From Pseudomonadales bacterium (lineage in GTDB: Bacteria > Pseudomonadota > Gammaproteobacteria > Pseudomonadales > Azotimanducaceae), in contig JAESSY010000131.1 in assembly GCA_016763855.1 (NCBI GenBank), forward strand, positions 1 to 64,000: DNA of 64,000 nt. Reading direction: 5' to 3'. The translations under genes and the position numbers were made by a program. This document shows positions 1-8,273 of the stretch, piece after piece. Position 1 is the first letter of the stretch. Every line of letters begins with the position of its first letter. Under the pieces are notes generated by a model. That model had not been told where the DNA came from. It ran no database searches and was given only the letters and a program-made list of their open reading frames with translations.

Positions 1-77
1 AAGAGGTGTCCAGTACCCTCTGCGGATTATTTATAATCTAAGCACTAAACGCTCTCTAACTCCAAACCAAAAAATAT

Positions 78-1439
78 CTAACCAAGCGAAGAAATAGAAT
101 CCGTCAAAGCCTGAACCAATGTATCAATCTCAGACTTACTAATCGTCAATGGCGGAGATATAGCCAAAGTCCCAACAGTCGGAAGCGGCCGCACGATAAC
201 GCCTTTTTCTTTCACAAGATTAGCAACTTTCAAAGGAATCTTTAAGCTCGCATCATGCAGTTCTTTACTATGCTTGTCAGATACAAGTTGTATCCCGGCA
301 ATCAAACCCTGTCCGCGAATTTCCCCAACACTGGGCAGGTTCATTAAGGATTGTAATTGCTCATGAAGATATTGGCCATTAGCTGCAGCCTGAGAAACCA
401 GGTTTTCTTTTTCAATGATATTGATATTCGCTAATGCAACCGCAGCACCAACAGGATGACCACTATAAGTATAACCGTGCATAAAAGCGCCTATTTTTTC
501 TGAGCCTATTTTGAGTACATCCCAAATAGATTCGGAAATAAAGGCAGCTGACATGGGGAAGTATCCGCTCGTAATACCCTTGGCGGTTGCCATCATGTCG
601 GGTTCCAAACCCAGTTGAGGAGAACCGAACCAGGCACCCAGTCGACCAAATCCGCAAATGACTTCGTCGGCAATCAATAGAATATTGTAGCGCGTTAACA
701 ACCGTTTAAGTTTGGGATAATAATCCTCCGGTGGAACGATAATGCCACCGGCACCCATTACGGGTTCGGCAAAGAAAGCGGCGATATTGTCGGCCCCTTC
801 TTTTTCGATGAGTTCTGCGACATTGTTAATCAGTCTGTCGCAAAATTCTTCTTCGGTTTCATCCGGCAACCCGTGGCTGTAGTAGTGAGGGCAATCAGTT
901 CGAAGAACAAAATCCAGAGGAATCGGGAAATCTTTATGAAACCCAGGTAAGCCCGTCAAACTTGCAGTACTAATACTGGTGCCGTGGTAGGCCTGGTCTC
1001 GGGCAATAATTTTTATTTTTGAAGTGTTGCCCTGTAAAGAATGATAATGCCAGGCAATTTTGATGAGAGTATCGTTGCAATCACTACCGGAGGAGCCGAA
1101 AAATACTTTGCTCAATCCGTCAGGGGCATGTGCAATAAGTTTTTCTGCGAGTTCGACTTGCCAAGGATTCGAGGCATTGGCGAAACTGTGGTAGTAGCCA
1201 AGTTGTTCTGCAGAAGTTTTCATGGCTTCTGCGAGTTCGGGTCGACCGTAACCTGCGTTGACGCACCATAATCCGGCGACCGCATCGAGTAGCTCATTGC
1301 CATCCGCATCGGTAATATGACAGCCCTTGGCTGACACAATCATCTGTGGCCCATTTTCAATAAGAGCAGGAATGGATGAGGCAGGGTGGAGTACATATTT
1401 CGCATCTTTCTCGATAAGTGCGCTGACATCTTGGCTCAT
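78..1439 (-). CDS. Class III PLP-dependent omega-aminotransferase
   Basis: The 453-residue protein is a fold-type I aminotransferase. It would move an amino group from a diamine or omega-amino acid to pyruvate or a 2-oxo acid in the cytoplasm. The cofactor-binding GSSGSD stretch is near residue 116. The ADEVICGFGR motif carries the Asp that contacts the pyridine nitrogen, and K287 in ATAKGITSG is the expected Schiff-base lysine. Length and motifs fit the putrescine/beta-alanine:pyruvate group (SpuC-like) better than the roughly 400-residue succinylornithine enzyme AstC. An AAGGA ribosome site sits 7 bases before the ATG. The substrate cannot be read from sequence. Confidence 0.9.
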   Translation of the reverse strand: MSQDVSALIEKDAKYVLHPASSIPALIENGPQMIVSAKGCHITDADGNELLDAVAGLWCVNAGYGRPELAEAMKTSAEQLGYYHSFANASNPWQVELAEKLIAHAPDGLSKVFFGSSGSDCNDTLIKIAWHYHSLQGNTSKIKIIARDQAYHGTSISTASLTGLPGFHKDFPIPLDFVLRTDCPHYYSHGLPDETEEEFCDRLINNVAELIEKEGADNIAAFFAEPVMGAGGIIVPPEDYYPKLKRLLTRYNILLIADEVICGFGRLGAWFGSPQLGLEPDMMATAKGITSGYFPMSAAFISESIWDVLKIGSEKIGAFMHGYTYSGHPVGAAVALANINIIEKENLVSQAAANGQYLHEQLQSLMNLPSVGEIRGQGLIAGIQLVSDKHSKELHDASLKIPLKVANLVKEKGVIVRPLPTVGTLAISPPLTISKSEIDTLVQALTDSISSLG

Positions 1440-1586
1440 AGTAGTTTCCTTAAGCGTGGCAGTTGCATCAATTGCAAATCAGATACCGAAATGAGAGTGT
1501 ACTCCCCACTAGCCTTCTTGAAAAGCGTTGTTAAAACTTCAATTCAGGGTGAGTTTAAAGAGTTTAACTATTGCGTTATAGGTATC

Positions 1587-2750
1587 TTAATTAGCAATGA
1601 TTGATTCTCGCTCGAAGAGCTTCGCGGTAATAAAAGACAGACCTATGCCCAACAGCAAGCAAGAGAATGCTGAGAGAAAATAGCCAATCATCGGTACACT
1701 TTTTCCTCCAAGAATATCAACCAACAATAGATGCTGTCCCAGCATGGGTATGCCAAACATCCAATCCTGAGTTAAGAGTGGTTTGAAAGTCATATAGAGG
1801 GAGGGTATGACAGGGAGTATTGTGAGTATGCCAATGTAGGATTGTGCATCCTTAAAAGATTTCGCAAAGATACCCAAAAACATCTGCATGCTTGCGGCAA
1901 GAAAAGCGAGAGGCAGAGTCGCTATTAACATGGCCAGTATTTGGGTCACCGTAATATTGAAGGTGAGGCCAATTTGATCGAGAGGGACCTGCAACATCGA
2001 AACAATGCAAAGTACAAGGGTCATCGCCATGCCGAGTGATGAAAAGAGGCTGGCAGCAAACCATTTACCCATGACGATTTGATAGCGCTCAACGGGATTT
2101 ATGATTAATGGTTCAAGGGTTTTTCTCTCTCTTTCTCCTGCAGTACTATCAACTGCTATGCCCATACCGGATACAAATGCGGCTAGGATAATGTATAGGG
2201 GAATAAAATTAAGTGCCTGTGCAGTTCGCTCTTGTTTGCTGGCAACGTCAACCTCAGTTTCAACGATGCCGCTCATAACTTCAGGTGAGACACCTCTGGC
2301 GATGAGTCTCAGTGAGGCGACTTCTCGATTATATCTCCGTAACAAGTTACCGGCTTGATTAATTGTGGGTCTAGCGTCTGTGCGGGATCCGTCCAGAACG
2401 ACTTGAATTGAAATTGTTTTTAATGCTTTTAATTTTTCTTGATAGTTAGAGGGAATAATAAAGACGAGTTCCTTGTCTTTATTTTTAACGGCTTCCTTTG
2501 CATCACCGCTGAAGTCTTCAATGGTTACGTCTCTTTCCTCAAGCCATTGAATCAAAGCTGGGGCATATTCAGCACCTTCAACGGGAATGGTGATACTTTT
2601 GCTGCTATCTCTAAGCTCGATGATGGCGGTCAGCATAAAATAAACTAAAGCGGGGGCCATGATCGGGAAGATAAAAGCAGACATGACGGCACGTTTGTCT
2701 CGCCTACCATCGATTAACTCTTTCTTAAAAACTGCCAGTATTGGATGCAT
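1587..2750 (-). CDS. ABC transporter permease, NatB/ABC-2 type
   Basis: The 387-residue inner-membrane protein opens with the cytoplasmic KKELIDGRRDKRAV segment common to NatB/CcmB-like ABC-2 permeases. A first membrane helix at about residues 22-45 is followed by a large extracytoplasmic domain of about 150 residues. A cluster of about five helices runs from residue 180 to the end. The TAGERERKTLEPL motif before the second helix is typical of ABC-2 exporters. It abuts the ATPase gene (its first base, 2750, is also the last base of that gene), so the two form one export unit. The cargo is unknown; Na+/drug export by NatAB homologues is family knowledge only. Confidence 0.85.
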   Translation of the reverse strand: MHPILAVFKKELIDGRRDKRAVMSAFIFPIMAPALVYFMLTAIIELRDSSKSITIPVEGAEYAPALIQWLEERDVTIEDFSGDAKEAVKNKDKELVFIIPSNYQEKLKALKTISIQVVLDGSRTDARPTINQAGNLLRRYNREVASLRLIARGVSPEVMSGIVETEVDVASKQERTAQALNFIPLYIILAAFVSGMGIAVDSTAGERERKTLEPLIINPVERYQIVMGKWFAASLFSSLGMAMTLVLCIVSMLQVPLDQIGLTFNITVTQILAMLIATLPLAFLAASMQMFLGIFAKSFKDAQSYIGILTILPVIPSLYMTFKPLLTQDWMFGIPMLGQHLLLVDILGGKSVPMIGYFLSAFSCLLLGIGLSFITAKLFERESIIAN

Positions 2751-3472
2751 TAAATGACTTTCTCCACCAGTTTTACGAAAGCATCTTCAAGGTTTTCTTC
2801 ACTTGCACTTTCACGTATCTCATCCGTTGTACCTGTAGCAACAACGGTTCCATCGGATATGATGATGATCTTATCGCAGAGTCTTGATACTTCATGCATA
2901 AGGTGGCTGGAAAATAAAACCGCTACACCCTGGTTTTTAAGCTCGGTAATAATTTCCCTTACTGTTCGGGTCGTCATGACATCAAGTCCGTTTGTAGGCT
3001 CGTCCAATAAGACATTGGTGGGATTGTGGATTAGAGAACGTGATAGGCAAACTTTCATGCGCTCCCCTTGTGAAAATCCTTCCACCCGGCGATCTGCGAT
3101 ACCTTGCATGTCCAAGAGCCTTATTAATTCGTCGCTTCTTGTTGCTAGTTCATTTTCATCGACCTGATGCAGCCGTCCAAAATACTGAATGTGTTCCCGC
3201 GCGGTTAAGCGAATATAGAGACCGTGACTGTCTGGCAGCACGCCGATTCTTCGTTGGGCTTCGACACGATGTGTGTGGACATTGAACTCATCAATATGGG
3301 CATCCCCAGAATCCTGTTTTACTAAACCGTAGAGGATTCTCAAAGTTGTGGATTTACCCGCACCATTTGGCCCGAGTAGCCCTGTGACGACACTGTTTTC
3401 TGCGGTGAACGATACATCTTTCACTGCAGTGATTTCATTAAAGGATTTGCAAAGAGATTGGACTTTAATCAT
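2750..3472 (-). CDS. ABC transporter ATP-binding subunit, NatA-like
   Basis: This ATPase energises the adjacent permease. Walker A GPNGAGKS, the signature FSQGERMK, Walker B NVLLDEPTNG and the switch histidine in FSSHLMHE are all visible. I chose the ATG at 3472 (MIKVQSL, 240 residues) over an upstream ATG at 3511. From 3472 the protein starts as usual for the family, and its first bases, ATGATTAA, also hold the stop codon of the hydrolase gene. That 8-base overlap implies translational coupling of hydrolase, ATPase and permease. Confidence 0.9.
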   Translation of the reverse strand: MIKVQSLCKSFNEITAVKDVSFTAENSVVTGLLGPNGAGKSTTLRILYGLVKQDSGDAHIDEFNVHTHRVEAQRRIGVLPDSHGLYIRLTAREHIQYFGRLHQVDENELATRSDELIRLLDMQGIADRRVEGFSQGERMKVCLSRSLIHNPTNVLLDEPTNGLDVMTTRTVREIITELKNQGVAVLFSSHLMHEVSRLCDKIIIISDGTVVATGTTDEIRESASEENLEDAFVKLVEKVI

Positions 3473-5012
3473 TTTGCTTTGCCTCATCTTTCGAATATAG
3501 GGGGCCAGCAAAACTCGTGAAAAATGGCATCCGCTTTAGTTTCTCCGTGCAAGTAGTATCTAAATTCTGTGGGTCTAGTTCGTCCAAAAATTCCTGCATG
3601 AGTTTTGGAATACAACCATGAGGTGTGACTGCATGGCCAATTCCCTCAACAATGATATGGCGAGAGTTGCTCAGTGTTTCTGCGGCCTCAAAGCCATACT
3701 TGGGCGGTGTAATGGGGTCAAGTTCACCGGAGGTGATTAGTGTCGGAACATCAGATACCACTGGATTAAAATATCCATCAGGAATTTCACCCTTGGGCCA
3801 GAACTGACAAATGGGGTTTAGTGTGTTGTACAGCGCATTATCAAAATCCATTGCATCTAGTGGTTCAAGGACAAGATTCATATCTTCTGAGCAAAGCACC
3901 GATGACATCATGCCCATGCTCATACCTAGGCCATCGTCTCCGCCACCAAAGGCATAACCCAAGGTGCTAAGGGGCTGAAAGTTACTTTTATAGGCTTCTT
4001 CTATTGCAAGGGGCAATAATCTGGATAGGGTCCTGTCGTACAGAACACCCCTGATAATTCGACCTATCATTAAAGGGTCTAGTGAACCTGTTATGGATTC
4101 GCCTGTACGGGGGTGTATCACAGTGACATCTTCAGGATGTTGGGTCAATCGATCAACGAGTTCTTGAAGGTGAAGATGTAAGTCAGGATAGGCCTCATGA
4201 CATCCAGCCTGAGCTTTGCAATCTGCCAGTAGTCGTTCAAAAGCAGATTGGGCGTCATTGGCCACATTTTTAGGGATAGCCATGGTCAGTGGCACAACGG
4301 AATCGATGATCATACTTCTAACGGATGCTTCGTGTCGTCTTACATAAACCAATGCGGCTCGGGTGCCATAAGAGATGCCATACAAATTAATCTGGCCGTA
4401 ACCTAACTCTTCTCTTACCTCGTTGAGATCATCCATCGCGATTGGCGTAGTATAAAGACGGGGATCTGCGTCGTATTCGCCCAAACAAGATTTGAGTTTC
4501 TCTGTTTGTTTCTCTTCGAACTCTTTGGTGGTTATGGACATGGATTCACGAATTGAAATGTCGAATTCACAAGCCAATGAATTGGATTCTCCTGTGCCGC
4601 GTTGATCCACAAGAATGACATCTCTTTCACGTCTTACATCCTTCAGAAGCCTGAATAGTGAGGGACCTGAATCCACGGCTGCCTGCCCTGGGCCCCCTGC
4701 TAAATAGAATATTGGATCTGGTTTAACCAGTGGCGAAGTTGCTGGAAGTAACATGATGTTTAAATCGATTTTTCTACCGCTGGCGCTCTTTCGGTTCTCA
4801 AAAACTGAAATCTTGCCACAAAGGGCTTCGTCGATGATGTAAGCGTCATCGGCATCTTCTGATTTTTTGCAATCCGAAAGAAGATGGTAGTTTGGTGAAA
4901 TCTCGTCGGAGGGATTATTTCCGAGTTCGCAGGCTGACAAAAGCAGGCTGCTCAGAATTAGAACAGTCTGAGGAATAGTCAATTTAAGCATGGTGGGAAT
5001 GTACCGTATCAC
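3465..5012 (-). CDS. Lipoprotein alpha/beta hydrolase, TAP/proline iminopeptidase-like
   Basis: The N-terminus has a hydrophobic stretch ending in LLLSAC, a good lipobox, so the mature protein should be a lipoprotein from about Cys28. The body is an alpha/beta hydrolase of the tripeptidyl aminopeptidase/SlpD-like group. It has the oxyanion segment YLAGGPGQAA, the VDQRGTGES strand, nucleophile S214 in GISYGT, and a C-terminal TAP-like region with GELDPITP (acid) and GIGHAVTP (His). It probably cleaves small peptides or amides in the periplasm. It overlaps the ABC ATPase start by 8 bases and follows the thioredoxin-like gene by 11 bases, so all four are likely cotranscribed. An internal start (MLKLTIP) is possible. 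Confidence 0.85.
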   Translation of the reverse strand: MIRYIPTMLKLTIPQTVLILSSLLLSACELGNNPSDEISPNYHLLSDCKKSEDADDAYIIDEALCGKISVFENRKSASGRKIDLNIMLLPATSPLVKPDPIFYLAGGPGQAAVDSGPSLFRLLKDVRRERDVILVDQRGTGESNSLACEFDISIRESMSITTKEFEEKQTEKLKSCLGEYDADPRLYTTPIAMDDLNEVREELGYGQINLYGISYGTRAALVYVRRHEASVRSMIIDSVVPLTMAIPKNVANDAQSAFERLLADCKAQAGCHEAYPDLHLHLQELVDRLTQHPEDVTVIHPRTGESITGSLDPLMIGRIIRGVLYDRTLSRLLPLAIEEAYKSNFQPLSTLGYAFGGGDDGLGMSMGMMSSVLCSEDMNLVLEPLDAMDFDNALYNTLNPICQFWPKGEIPDGYFNPVVSDVPTLITSGELDPITPPKYGFEAAETLSNSRHIIVEGIGHAVTPHGCIPKLMQEFLDELDPQNLDTTCTEKLKRMPFFTSFAGPLYSKDEAKQND

Positions 5013-5023
5013 TGGGTTTTAAT

Positions 5024-5599
5024 CTACTGAGAGAAGAATTTTCTTAGTTTGTGATAAACCTTTCTTGGGTGGTCATTTGCTTTCGCGACGGGGTAGACAG
5101 TTTCTGGGCCGAACTTACTATTTTCGTTTACCTTCATAATCATGGGTAGATGAACCGCTTTCATATTGAATTTTCGCTTAAAAAAATTGTATTCAACCAT
5201 GATGATGTCGTTGTCTTTAAACAAAGCGGTTAAGGGTGGACGATTTGCAGCCTTTCTGAACTCGCGGCAATTCTCCAACCAGTCGGCATATAGGTAAATG
5301 TAAATACCCTTGTTTTTGCTTTGTGCGCTTAGAAACTTCTCATTCAAGTATTCTTCGAATTTAACCTTATAGTCGTAATCATGGTGCCAATGTTTGGGTG
5401 CAAACTTGGGGAGAGCGGGTTTTCGCTTTTGGGCGTGAGCGCTTTCTGAGAGATCTTCTATGGACTTCGATAAGCCGTTGCGAAAATCGTCTTGTAAGAT
5501 TTCACGCTTGTCCCTTGACTCTGGTGGAATGTTCTCTTGAGCGATCGTAGTCGATGCAGCGAACAAACATATGATTAGCAAAAGGTAAGTCTTTTTCAT
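5024..5599 (-). CDS. Exported thioredoxin-fold protein with a single active-site cysteine
   Basis: The 191-residue product starts with a clear signal peptide (MKKTYLLLIICLFAAS...IAQ). Its second half looks like a thioredoxin fold. A beta strand (IYIYLYADW) runs into WLENCREF where thioredoxins have WCxxC, and a cis-proline loop HLPMIMKV lies near residue 152. Only the second cysteine of the motif is kept, so it should not act as a normal dithiol oxidoreductase. It is first in a probable operon with the lipoprotein hydrolase and ABC transporter. I do not recognise a named family. Confidence 0.6.
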   Translation of the reverse strand: MKKTYLLLIICLFAASTTIAQENIPPESRDKREILQDDFRNGLSKSIEDLSESAHAQKRKPALPKFAPKHWHHDYDYKVKFEEYLNEKFLSAQSKNKGIYIYLYADWLENCREFRKAANRPPLTALFKDNDIIMVEYNFFKRKFNMKAVHLPMIMKVNENSKFGPETVYPVAKANDHPRKVYHKLRKFFSQ

Positions 5600-5733
5600 G
5601 ATGGGTCTCTCTTATCGAATTCTCTGTTTATAGATTCTCTGTAAACAGATCGTCTTTTACACAAATAGAGAATGGGCGGTTATCTACCAGTTAAGAGGAT
5701 ATACTATCACTTCAACTTTTCTCGGAGTGAAAA
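5600..5733. promoter_or_regulatory. Divergent promoter region with an inverted repeat
   Basis: This gap separates the minus-strand exported-protein operon from astA. It holds a perfect inverted repeat, CTGTTTA-N11-TAAACAG (5624-5648), overlapping a direct repeat of ATTCTCTGT. A -10-like TATACT lies at 5700-5705 and a GGAGTG ribosome site sits just before the astA ATG, but I find no good -35. The palindrome could be an operator for either direction. It does not match the E. coli ArgR box. Confidence 0.35.
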
Positions 5734-6762
5734 ATGTTAGTCATTCGACCCGTCAGGCATGATGATTTGGATGGATTGTGTCGATTAGCTGAGATTGCCG
5801 GGGCTGGATTCACTTCGTTACCTCGCGATAAAAAAATCCTTGCTGAAAATATCGAAAAAGCAGTGTCAACTTTTTCCCGAAACCAGATGAATCCAAATGA
5901 CTACTTTTTGTTAGTCATGGAGGACGACAACAAAATTGTAGGCACTTCCGCAGCTTATTCGAGGACGGGATCCAGGGAGGCGTTTTATGCTTACCGCTTA
6001 ATGTCTGTGACACACTACTCGCACTCATTGAGCAAAGAAACCAGAAGCAGCCTCTTGCACTTGACGAATGACTATACCGATTGTTCAGAAGTTGGCACAT
6101 TGTTTCTTGATCCAGAATATCGCGGCAATGGACATTGGCTTTCAAAATGTCGCTACATGTTAATGGCACAAAATCTTAATCGCTTTGCGCCCGATGTTAT
6201 CGCTGAATTGCGAGGCTGGATGAATGAGCATCATGAAAGCCCTGTTTGGAATGCCATCGGTGCTCATTTTTTCAACATGAGTTTTGATGAGGCGGATCGT
6301 TTATCCGGTACAGGATCAAATCAGTTTATTACTGAGTTAATGCCTAAATATCCGATATATACCAATCTTTTACCACAAGATGCTAGAGAAGCCTTGGGCA
6401 AACCAAATGCCGCAGGGGTTAGAGCCATGGAGTTGTTGTTAGAGGAAGGGTTCGAATATGAGGGATTGGTTGATATCTTTGATGGTGGTCCTATGGTCAG
6501 AGGGCGCATACAACAATTAAGGTCTGTTCGATCCGCAAGAAAAGGTGTTGCTGTTATCAGTGATGCTATCTCTGATAACCGTAGCGCTGAAAAGAGTAGC
6601 GCTGAAAAGAATAAAAAGGTCATGATAGCGAATCAATCGCTTAAAGAATTTCGGCTTGTATTTCAACTGGCTGAATGCCGTGGTAATGAAATCTTACTGT
6701 CAAAAGAATCTGCCGAGAAGCTTGGAACAAAATCGGGTGATCAGATTATGGTGATGGGATAA
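5734..6762 (+). CDS. astA: Arginine N-succinyltransferase
   Basis: AstA transfers succinyl from succinyl-CoA to arginine, the first step of the ammonia-producing succinyltransferase pathway. The 342-residue length and the start MLVIRPVRHDDLDGL, the AGAGFTSLP segment, GTSAAYSRTG, EVGTLFLDPEYRGNGHW (acyl-CoA loop) and FDGGPMVRGRI all fit the family. astB follows 29 bases downstream; astC, astD and astE are not in the window. A 15-base in-frame tandem duplication (6583-6612, SAEKS/SAEKN) sits in a variable region near residue 288. Confidence 0.95.
   Translation: MLVIRPVRHDDLDGLCRLAEIAGAGFTSLPRDKKILAENIEKAVSTFSRNQMNPNDYFLLVMEDDNKIVGTSAAYSRTGSREAFYAYRLMSVTHYSHSLSKETRSSLLHLTNDYTDCSEVGTLFLDPEYRGNGHWLSKCRYMLMAQNLNRFAPDVIAELRGWMNEHHESPVWNAIGAHFFNMSFDEADRLSGTGSNQFITELMPKYPIYTNLLPQDAREALGKPNAAGVRAMELLLEEGFEYEGLVDIFDGGPMVRGRIQQLRSVRSARKGVAVISDAISDNRSAEKSSAEKNKKVMIANQSLKEFRLVFQLAECRGNEILLSKESAEKLGTKSGDQIMVMG
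6583..6612 (+). repeat. 15-base in-frame tandem duplication inside astA
   Basis: AGCGCTGAAAAGAGT is followed directly by AGCGCTGAAAAGAAT, giving SAEKS-SAEKN in AstA. A perfect inverted repeat, GTTATCAG...CTGATAAC (6553-6579), lies just upstream. Both fall in a poorly conserved linker, so a neutral slippage product is likely. Confidence 0.8.
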
Positions 6763-6777
6763 AAAGGTCCAGCGATC

Positions 6778-6805
6778 ATGGCAATAGACGTATGGCAATA
6801 GAAGT
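6778..6805 (+). promoter_or_regulatory. 14-base duplicated start region with 7-codon upstream reading frame at astB
   Basis: ATGGCAATAGACGT (6778-6791) is repeated as ATGGCAATAGAAGT (6792-6805), and the second copy holds the astB start. The first ATG is out of frame and encodes MAIDVWQ followed by TAG at 6799-6801, which overlaps the astB start. The only Shine-Dalgarno-like AAGG (6764-6767) is 10 bases from the first ATG but 24 from the second, so ribosomes may load on the mini-frame and reinitiate. Confidence 0.55.
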
Positions 6806-8120
6806 CAATTTTGATGGTCTCATTGGGCCCACCCACAACTATAGTGGTTTATCCTTAGGTAACGTTGCTTCGGCAAACCATGCTCAACAGATATCCTACC
6901 CGAAGGCGGCTGCCTTACAAGGCATCGGCAAGATGAGGCGACTAATGTCCCTAGGATATACCCAGGGAATATTACTGCCTCAAATCCGTCCAGACTTGAA
7001 GGTACTTAGAAAAATGGGCTTTTCTGGTACTGATGAAAGTATGATTCAGGTGGTTGCCAAACAAGCACCGGAGTTACTGGCTATGGTTTACTCCGCGTCC
7101 AGCATGTGGGCTGCGAATGCTGCTACTGTATCTCCCTCGGCGGATACCCTAGATGGAAAAGTTCATTTCACCGTCGCTAATTTAATGACGACTGCACATA
7201 GAGCAATCGAAGCGGAACAAACAGCGCGACTATTGCGAATGATATTTTCCGACGATCGTCATTTTAAGGTTCATGACGCACTCATCGGTGGGCCGAATTT
7301 TGGGGATGAAGGCGCGGCCAATCACAGTCGTTTGTGTGAGTCTTATGGCTCAGAAGGATTAGGGTTGTTTGTCTATGGGCAGGCCAAAATGCAGGGAAAC
7401 ATTTTGGCACCTCAAAAGTTTCCAGCGCGACAAAGCCTGAGTGCCAGTATGGCCGTTGCCAGACAACATGGCGTCAATGGGGTTTTCTTACAGCAAAACC
7501 CAAAGATAATTGATGCGGGGGCATTTCATAATGATGTTGTGGCAGTGGCTAACGGACCTGTGCTATTTCACCATGAAGCTGCCTTTATCAAATCTGATCT
7601 CAATACGGCACTTGAGCAACTCAATGCGAGGCTGCCTATACAAACCATAGAAGTCCTTGAGTCTGAGGTCAGTGTACAAGATGCTATATCCAGTTATCTC
7701 TTCAATAGTCAGCTTCTGGCATCGCCCTCCAGCACCTTTGATGAGATGCACCTTATCGCCCCTCATGAATGTAGGGAAACGCCTTCCGTACATGCCTACC
7801 TTGAGAAATTAGTTCAAGACAAGCATCAGGCGATTCGCCATGTCACCTATGTTGATGTGAGGCAGAGTATGAGTAATGGAGGCGGGCCAGCTTGTTTAAG
7901 GCTCAGAGTAGTAATGACAGAAGACGAGCTTGCCGCCGTTCACACTGGATTTATTCTTGATGAGGAACGATTGCGCTTACTAGAAAACTGTGTCGAAGAA
8001 CATTATCGAGATTCCCTGTTGCCAGAAGATCTTGCTGATCCACAATTTATGACAGAATGCTATCAAGCCCTAGAATCACTATCAGAGTTATTTGGGCTGA
8101 ATGATTTTTATCAATTTTAA
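6792..8120 (+). CDS. astB: N-succinylarginine dihydrolase
   Basis: AstB hydrolyses N2-succinylarginine to succinylornithine, CO2 and two NH3. The 442-residue protein begins with the family signature EVNFDGLIGPTHNYSGLS. It also has GGPNFGDEGAANH, AFHNDVVAVANGP (containing a His expected near the active site) and MSNGGGPACLRLRV with the C-terminal cysteine nucleophile region. Length matches E. coli AstB (about 447). It lies 29 bases after astA. See the separate entry on its duplicated initiation region. Confidence 0.95.
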   Translation: MAIEVNFDGLIGPTHNYSGLSLGNVASANHAQQISYPKAAALQGIGKMRRLMSLGYTQGILLPQIRPDLKVLRKMGFSGTDESMIQVVAKQAPELLAMVYSASSMWAANAATVSPSADTLDGKVHFTVANLMTTAHRAIEAEQTARLLRMIFSDDRHFKVHDALIGGPNFGDEGAANHSRLCESYGSEGLGLFVYGQAKMQGNILAPQKFPARQSLSASMAVARQHGVNGVFLQQNPKIIDAGAFHNDVVAVANGPVLFHHEAAFIKSDLNTALEQLNARLPIQTIEVLESEVSVQDAISSYLFNSQLLASPSSTFDEMHLIAPHECRETPSVHAYLEKLVQDKHQAIRHVTYVDVRQSMSNGGGPACLRLRVVMTEDELAAVHTGFILDEERLRLLENCVEEHYRDSLLPEDLADPQFMTECYQALESLSELFGLNDFYQF

Positions 8121-8233
8121 AAATACCTTGGTTTCATTATGAGAGAGCTTACAGAGTTTTGCAGTACAGCAAGTAAAAAAAACAAGCGTCAGTTAGCCCA
8201 TAGACCTGCTATGTTGCTAGCCAACGCTATTCT

Positions 8234-8250
8234 TAAGGGCCCAGCCCTTA
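8234..8250 (+). terminator. Possible weak terminator hairpin after astB
   Basis: TAAGGGC-CCA-GCCCTTA is a perfect 7-bp stem with a 3-base loop between astB and the CoA-transferase gene. It is followed by CTTTA rather than a clean T-run, so termination would be inefficient or the hairpin has another role. Confidence 0.35.
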
Positions 8251-8273
8251 CTTTAGATAGGTCGTGCTAATTA

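Noticed and set aside
1-60. Third copy of the structured element at the left edge
   Set aside because: AGTACCCT and CTGCGG near positions 12-25 resemble the right arm of copy B, but the match is short, gapped and cut by the window edge.
78-1439. The first aminotransferase as AstC of the arginine pathway
   Set aside because: It is about 50 residues too long, is on the opposite strand 4 kb away, and its motifs fit omega-amino acid:pyruvate enzymes.
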